From: JBBSBL01 sp046330255
GTDB taxonomy: Bacteria; Actinomycetota; Thermoleophilia; Solirubrobacterales; Solirubrobacteraceae
Direction of reading: 5' to 3'
DNA: 64,000 nt
Assembly: GCA_046330255.1 (NCBI GenBank)
Contig: JAXLTC010000001.1
Span: 930,001 to 994,000, forward strand
The translations under genes and the position numbers were made by a program. The notes below the pieces were generated by a model. That model was not told the origin of the DNA. It did not search any database and saw only the letters and a program-made list of their open reading frames with translations. The first letter of the stretch is position 1. The number at the start of each line of letters is the position of its first letter. Of the stretch, positions 60,082-64,000 are shown piece after piece.

Positions 60082-61343
60082 CGCGGGTCCGCGAACGGCC
60101 GCTCGTGCGCGACCGCCCCCTCCCCCAGCTCGAACGCCCCGTGCAGGGCGCGGACGGCGTCCGGCACCTGCGCGGAGCGGATCACGCACGAGATCTTGAT
60201 CGGCGAGGTAGAGATCATCTCGATGTTGATGCGCTCATCGCCGAGCGTGCGGAAGACCGTCGCGGCGACGCCCGGGTGCGAGCGCATCCCGGCGCCGACG
60301 ATCGAGACCTTGCCCATCTCCTGGTCCTCGGCGACGCCGCCGATCCCGAGCTCCGCCACCAGCGGATCCAGGGTCGCGCGGGCGTCGCGCAGGTCCTCGC
60401 GCGCGACCGTGAAGGACAGGTCGGCGCCGTGGCCCTCGGACTCGGGCTCGTTCTGGATGATCATGTCCACGTTCACGTCCGCATCGGCGAGCGCGCCGAA
60501 GATGCGACCGGCGACGCCGGGGCGGTCCGGCACGCCGAGCAGAGTCACCCGTGCCTCCTCGCTGGAGTGGGTGACGGCGGTGATGAGTGGGTGCTCCATC
60601 GTCTGGTCCTCGCCGACCACGACGGTACCGGGTCCGTCTCCGAACGATGAGCGGCAGTGGATCCGCACGCCGTGGTTTCGCGCGTACTCGACCGAGCGCA
60701 GCTGCAGCACCTTCGCGCCCGACGACGCCATCTCGAGCATCTCCTCGAACGAGACGACCGGGATCTTCCGTGCATCGGGGACGATCCGCGGGTCGGCGCT
60801 GAAGACGCCCGCGACGTCGGTGTAGATCTCGCACACGTCGGCGCCGATCGCCGCCGCCAGCGCGACCGCCGTCGTGTCGGAGCCGCCGCGGCCCAGGGTG
60901 GTCACGTCGTAGTCGGTCGAGACGCCCTGGAACCCCGCGACGAGCACGATCGAGTCGTCCTCCAGCGCCTCCTCGATCCGGCGCGCGCGCACGTCCACGA
61001 TGCGGGCCCGGGTGTGCGAGGTGTCGGTGACGATCCCGGCCTGGGAGCCGGTCAGCGAGATCGCACGATGGCCGAGGTCGTTGATCGCCATCGCGCACAG
61101 CGCGCACGACATCCGCTCGCCGGTCGACAGCAGCATGTCCATCTCGCGCGGGTCCGGCTGCGGCGAGACCTCCCGGGCCATCGCGATCAGCTCGTCGGTG
61201 GTCTTGCCGCGCGCCGAGAGCACGGCGACCACGCGGTTGCCCGCCTCGCGCTGGCGCACGATGCGCCGCGCGGCGTTCTGGATCCGCTCCGCGTCGGCGA
61301 CGCTCGTGCCGCCGAACTTCATGACCACCGTGCCGCCGACCAT
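60078..61343 (-). CDS. lysC: Aspartokinase
   Basis: 421 residues from ATG 61341-61343; an alternative ATG at 61320-61322 begins right at MKFGGTSV. It phosphorylates aspartate, the first step to lysine, threonine, methionine and diaminopimelate. The kinase domain has VMKFGGTSVADAERIQNAA, LLSTGERMSCALCAMAI, TTLGRGGSDTTAVALAAAIG and EIYTDVAGVFSADPRIV. Two ACT domains follow from about 265 (ARVTLLGVPDRPGVAGRIFG, VSIVGAGMRSHPGVAATVFR), implying lysine/threonine feedback. An internal ATG at MEHPLITAV could give the separate beta subunit known for this enzyme class. A TAGCCT box lies 10 bases upstream. Confidence 0.97.
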   Translation of the reverse strand: MVGGTVVMKFGGTSVADAERIQNAARRIVRQREAGNRVVAVLSARGKTTDELIAMAREVSPQPDPREMDMLLSTGERMSCALCAMAINDLGHRAISLTGSQAGIVTDTSHTRARIVDVRARRIEEALEDDSIVLVAGFQGVSTDYDVTTLGRGGSDTTAVALAAAIGADVCEIYTDVAGVFSADPRIVPDARKIPVVSFEEMLEMASSGAKVLQLRSVEYARNHGVRIHCRSSFGDGPGTVVVGEDQTMEHPLITAVTHSSEEARVTLLGVPDRPGVAGRIFGALADADVNVDMIIQNEPESEGHGADLSFTVAREDLRDARATLDPLVAELGIGGVAEDQEMGKVSIVGAGMRSHPGVAATVFRTLGDERINIEMISTSPIKISCVIRSAQVPDAVRALHGAFELGEGAVAHERPFADPR

Positions 61344-61353
61344 CCGGCCCGTG

Positions 61354-61359
61354 AGGCTA
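61354..61359 (-). promoter_or_regulatory. -10-like box for lysC-asd
   Basis: TAGCCT, 10 bases between the box and the upstream ATG (61343). It argues for that ATG over the downstream one. Confidence 0.5.
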
Positions 61360-61593
61360 GCGTGGGCGCCCCGGGCTTCGGGCCTCCGTTCCGCAGTCGC
61401 GAAGCCGGCCGCCCCGGTTCGGCTCGTTCGGGGCCGCCGTTCGCCGGGAAAGGCGCCCGGAAGGCCGCGCCGGCCACGCATCGGGCCCTCCCGGCGATAC
61501 GTTCGACGTCTCCCCCGTGTGCGGGGGAAAGGTCGACCGGATCTCGATCCGTGAGGCTCCGACCCGGCCCAGGCCCGCGGCCCTGCTCCCCAA
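61360..61593. other. Intergenic stretch between recR and lysC
   Basis: No coding region is supported. It holds a hairpin at 61511-61528 (TCCCCCG-TGTG-CGGGGGA) and a copy of the dispersed motif just beyond (61594-61612). A few blocks such as CCGCCGTTCGCC also occur in the repeat region at 56.6 kb. No lysine riboswitch-like structure is recognisable. Confidence 0.5.
61511..61528. terminator. Hairpin downstream of recR
   Basis: A 7-bp perfect GC-rich stem with a TGTG loop lies about 115 bp after the recR stop and before the lysC promoter. It lacks a T-tract; terminator by position. Confidence 0.4.
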
Positions 61594-61612
61594 CCCCTTC
61601 GATGCGCCGTTC
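61594..61612 (-). repeat. Dispersed intergenic motif, copy 3 (inverted)
   Basis: On the minus strand it begins GAACGGCGCATCGA. 18 consecutive bases are identical to copy 1. It lies 30 bp after the recR stop, the same distance at which copy 1 follows its upstream gene. Confidence 0.6.
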
Positions 61613-61642
61613 GGCTGCGCCCGCGCAACCGGGCGCCCGGGC

Positions 61643-62242
61643 TCAGACCGCCCGTCGCCCGGCGAGCGCGCGCCCGAGCGTGAGCTCGTCCGCGTACTCG
61701 AGGTCGGCGCCGACCGGGAGCCCGCTCGCCAGGCGCGTCACGACGACATCGGGCGCACCCTCGCGCAGGGCGTCGGCGATGTGGTGGGCGGTGGCCTCGC
61801 CGGTGGTCGTCGGGTTGGTGGCCAGAACGACCTCGCGCACATCGCCGGCCGCCACGCGCGAGAGCAGTTCCGCCAGCTTCAGGTCCTCCGGCTCGACGCC
61901 GTCGATCGGGGACAGCGCGCCGCCGAGCACGTGGTAGCGGCCGCGGAACTCGCCGGTGCGCTCGATGCCGATCACGTCCTGGGGCTCCTCGACCACGCAG
62001 ATCAGGCCGCCGTCGCGGCGCTCGTCGGCGCAGATGCGGCAGCGGGGCCCCTCGGCGAGGTTGAAGCAGACCTCGCACAGCCCAACGCTGGCCTTCACCT
62101 CGCGGATCGCGTCCGCCAGCGCCAGCGCCTCCTCGTCGCTGGAGCGCAGCAGGTGAAAGGCCAGGCGCTGGGCGGTGCGGCCGCCGATTCCCGGAAGCCG
62201 GGACAGCTCGGCGATCAGCCGCTGGACGGGCGGTGCGTGCAT
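61643..62242 (-). CDS. recR: Recombination protein RecR
   Basis: 199 residues from ATG 62240-62242, the usual length. With RecO and RecF it loads RecA at gaps. Features: the helix-hairpin-helix LIAELSRLPGIGGRTAQRLAFHLL, the zinc finger CEVCFNLAEGPRCRIC, and the Toprim domain LICVVEEPQDVIGIERTGEF, YHVLGGALSPIDGVEPEDL and VVLATNPTTTGEATA. The start is 14 bp after the ybaB stop, in the standard dnaX-ybaB-recR order. Confidence 0.98.
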   Translation of the reverse strand: MHAPPVQRLIAELSRLPGIGGRTAQRLAFHLLRSSDEEALALADAIREVKASVGLCEVCFNLAEGPRCRICADERRDGGLICVVEEPQDVIGIERTGEFRGRYHVLGGALSPIDGVEPEDLKLAELLSRVAAGDVREVVLATNPTTTGEATAHHIADALREGAPDVVVTRLASGLPVGADLEYADELTLGRALAGRRAV

Positions 62243-62256
62243 CGCGGACGGCCGGG

Positions 62257-62616
62257 CTAGACGCCGGGCAGGCCCAGGCCGCCGAGGCCGCCCGGCCCGC
62301 CGAGCCCGCCGAGCCCGCCGAGCCCGCCGGTCGCCTTCTCCATGCGCTTCGCGGCCAGGTCCTGCGCGGCGCGCAGCGCCTCGTTCGTGGCCGCGAGCAC
62401 GAGGTCGGCGAGCATCTCGGGATCCTCGGGATCGACCGCCTCCGGGTCGATCCGCACCGAGCGCACCGCGAGGTCCCCGCTCACGGCGACGGTCACCATC
62501 CCGCCGCCGGCCGAAGCCTCCACGACCTCGCTCTTCAGCGCCTCCTGGGCGGCGACCATGTCCTGCTGCATCCTCTGGACCTGCTTGAGCATCTGTTGCA
62601 TGTTGGGCTGGGGCAT
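62257..62616 (-). CDS. YbaB/EbfC nucleoid-associated protein
   Basis: 119 residues from ATG 62614-62616, whose A is shared with the dnaX stop (TGATG). The core MPQPNMQQMLKQVQRMQQDM, VVEASAGGGMVTVAVSGDLA and VRSVRIDPEAVDPEDPEMLA is the YbaB tweezer fold that binds DNA as a dimer. The last 25 residues are a GGL/GLGG repeat tail, unusual and probably disordered. Position between dnaX and recR is the conserved one. Confidence 0.95.
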   Translation of the reverse strand: MPQPNMQQMLKQVQRMQQDMVAAQEALKSEVVEASAGGGMVTVAVSGDLAVRSVRIDPEAVDPEDPEMLADLVLAATNEALRAAQDLAAKRMEKATGGLGGLGGLGGPGGLGGLGLPGV

Positions 62617-64000
62617 CAGGCGCCGTCCGTCTCCTCGTCGTGTGGCACTTCCTCGGCGCCGAACTCCGCAACCAGGCGCCGTACGAGCTCCTCCTCGGAG
62701 AGCGATACCACCGCTGGTCCGACCTCGCCGCCCGCGTCCCCCGCCTCGACGAACGCCAGCGCGAGCGCGCGGCCCGTCACGGCGCGCAGCGCGCGCTCGA
62801 CGATCTCGCGGCAGGCGGGGCTCTGCACCTTGCGCCGCTGGAAGGCGGCGGCGGGGGCGAAGGCGATCTCGAGCTCGGACCCGCGGATCGCAGACGGCCG
62901 GGCGCCGGTGAACAGCGCCGCGACCATGGCGTTCTCGTCGCGAACGGCGTCGAGCACGGCCGGCCACAGCGCCTCGATCTCCCCCAGCGCGGGAGCCTCC
63001 TCGCCGGCCGGCGCTCCTGCGGCCGCGACGGCGACCGGGGCCGGCGCGGGGGCAGTCCCGGGGGCCGGGACGGGCTCAGAGGCCGCCGCGGGCGCGGCGA
63101 CGGGGTCGGCCGCGGAGCCCGGCGAGGGCCCGGCCGCGACCGCCACGGCGGCGGGGGCCGCCGCGCGCGGAGCCGGCGGCGCTGCGGATGGCGTCTCCTG
63201 CGCCGCCGCGGCCCGGGGCGGGCCGCCGGCCTGCGCTCCCCCGGCCCCGGGCGCGCCCGCCTCGAGGCGATCGATCCGCGCCAGCAGCGCCCGCATCGAC
63301 GGGTCCGCCTCCGGGGCGGCCGCCTTGACGAGGCACAGCTCGAGCGCGACCGCGGCGTCGGCCCCGTCCTTGATCGCCCCGAAGGCGGCGGCGATCAGGT
63401 CGAGGAGCCGCACCACCTCGGCGCTGCGCAGGCGCTGCGCCTGCGCGTCGAGCAGCTCGTCGTGCTCCGGGGTGAGGCGCAACTCGGGCGGAACCTCGCC
63501 GGCCATCTGGACGAGCAGCACCCCGCGGGCGTGCGCTTCCAGGTCGGAGAGGAAACGGCTCACGTCGCGACCGGACTCGCTGACGCGCGCCGCCGCGCGC
63601 AGCGCCGCGGGCGCGTCGCCCGCGGCGACCGCATCGACCGTCTCGGCGACCAGCTCGGCGTCCACGACGCCGAGGACCGCCAGGACGTCCTCCATCGCGA
63701 TCTCCGCGGCGCCCTCGGCCGCGCCGCTGTAGGTCACCAGCTGCTCGAGGGTCCCGAGCGCGTCGCGGAACGAGCCTGCCGCCGCGCGCGCGACCAGCGC
63801 GAGCGCGGCGTCCGGCACCTCGATGCTCTCCTGGTCCGCGGTCCTGCGCAGCACCGCGGTGATCTGGGCGGCGCTCGGCCGCGCGAAGTCGAAGCGGTGG
63901 CAGCGATCGACGACCGTGGCGAGGATCTTCTGCGGCTCGGTGGTGGCGAGCACGAAGATCGTCGACGGCGGCGGCTCCTCGAGCGTCTTGAGGAACGCGT
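62616..64000 (-). CDS. dnaX: DNA polymerase III subunit gamma/tau, partial
   Basis: The gene enters from the right edge; about 461 C-terminal residues are visible and the Walker A region is missing. The visible part begins FLKTLEEPPPSTIFVLATTE (end of the AAA+ clamp-loader core with sensor 1), then KILATVVDRCHRFDFARPSA, domain II/III helices (GSFRDALGTLEQLVTYSG, ALELCLVKAAAPEADPSMRA), a long Ala/Pro-rich linker (about 150 residues), and a tau-like C-terminal domain (EIEALWPAVLDAVRDENAMV, ELEIAFAPAAAFQRRKVQSP). It acts in the replisome clamp loader. First in dnaX-ybaB-recR. Confidence 0.97.
   Translation of the reverse strand, partial: AFLKTLEEPPPSTIFVLATTEPQKILATVVDRCHRFDFARPSAAQITAVLRRTADQESIEVPDAALALVARAAAGSFRDALGTLEQLVTYSGAAEGAAEIAMEDVLAVLGVVDAELVAETVDAVAAGDAPAALRAAARVSESGRDVSRFLSDLEAHARGVLLVQMAGEVPPELRLTPEHDELLDAQAQRLRSAEVVRLLDLIAAAFGAIKDGADAAVALELCLVKAAAPEADPSMRALLARIDRLEAGAPGAGGAQAGGPPRAAAAQETPSAAPPAPRAAAPAAVAVAAGPSPGSAADPVAAPAAASEPVPAPGTAPAPAPVAVAAAGAPAGEEAPALGEIEALWPAVLDAVRDENAMVAALFTGARPSAIRGSELEIAFAPAAAFQRRKVQSPACREIVERALRAVTGRALALAFVEAGDAGGEVGPAVVSLSEEELVRRLVAEFGAEEVPHDEETDGA

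Noticed and set aside
61344..61642. Possible lysine riboswitch before lysC
   Set aside because: No L-box-like conserved core or multi-stem arrangement is recognisable, and a TAGCCT box 10 bases before the ATG leaves no room for a long leader.

Overview
The window is high-GC (roughly 70 percent or more), densely packed bacterial chromosome. Many genes start with GTG, and there are no rRNAs, prophage genes, transposases or CRISPR arrays. The gene content suggests an actinobacterium, most likely of the Thermoleophilia/Solirubrobacterales type. Reasons are the single-chain glycyl-tRNA synthetase, a LytR-CpsA-Psr protein, a DUF4235 protein, long L25 (Ctc), Mfd, an SdhA-SdhB-HdrB-like succinate dehydrogenase without membrane anchors, and the dnaX-ybaB-recR-lysC-asd order. 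The taxonomic call is inference from gene order and families.

Layout. 1-13.5 kb holds the housekeeping cluster glmU-prs-(insert)-rplY-pth-mfd-foldase lipoprotein on the minus strand. About 5.8 kb of unrelated genes (PLD-like protein, LOG protein, secreted GH2 glycosidase, DUF4235 and small proteins) split it between prs and rplY. A tRNA-Gln follows glmU. 13.7-23 kb carries a 1255-residue secreted metallopeptidase-like protein with a von Willebrand factor D domain, a DUF2064 transferase with a nucleoside phosphorylase, a secreted CocE-type hydrolase, and a PucR regulator coupled to a cyclase-family hydrolase. 23-31.6 kb is a minus-strand translation and isoprenoid operon: metG-tatD-ksgA-ispE-(DedA/PAP2 fusion)-small membrane protein. 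Each junction in it is a 4-base start/stop overlap. It is preceded by a degenerate M23 protein, rsmI and a ROK kinase.

31.6-45.9 kb holds an LCP protein, an EamA transporter, and an FmdB-type zinc-ribbon gene with a CIRCE-like operator. It also has a pair of 123-bp repeats, glyS, an R2-like diiron protein fused to an SCP2-like domain, a TetR regulator, hsp20-lon, a metallo-beta-lactamase-fold hydrolase, a cation/proton antiporter and several small proteins. 46-56.4 kb gathers central carbon metabolism: mdh, a NAD-type isocitrate dehydrogenase, an AidB-like acyl-CoA dehydrogenase, an M32 carboxypeptidase, a site-2 protease and sdhA-sdhB-hdrB-like. 56.4-58.3 kb is a small accessory island with a repeat-rich intergenic stretch and two convergent type II toxin-antitoxin pairs. 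58.3-64 kb is asd-lysC-recR-ybaB-dnaX, with dnaX cut by the right edge.

Regulation. At least fifteen operon-first genes have a TANNNT (-10-like) hexamer ending only 6-11 bases before the start codon and no Shine-Dalgarno sequence between. Genes with a recognisable Shine-Dalgarno sequence carry such a box further upstream. This points to widespread leaderless transcription and helps to choose starts. Other regulatory signals are the CIRCE-like element before the FmdB gene, a double palindrome before vapB, and a 21-base motif present in three intergenic regions.
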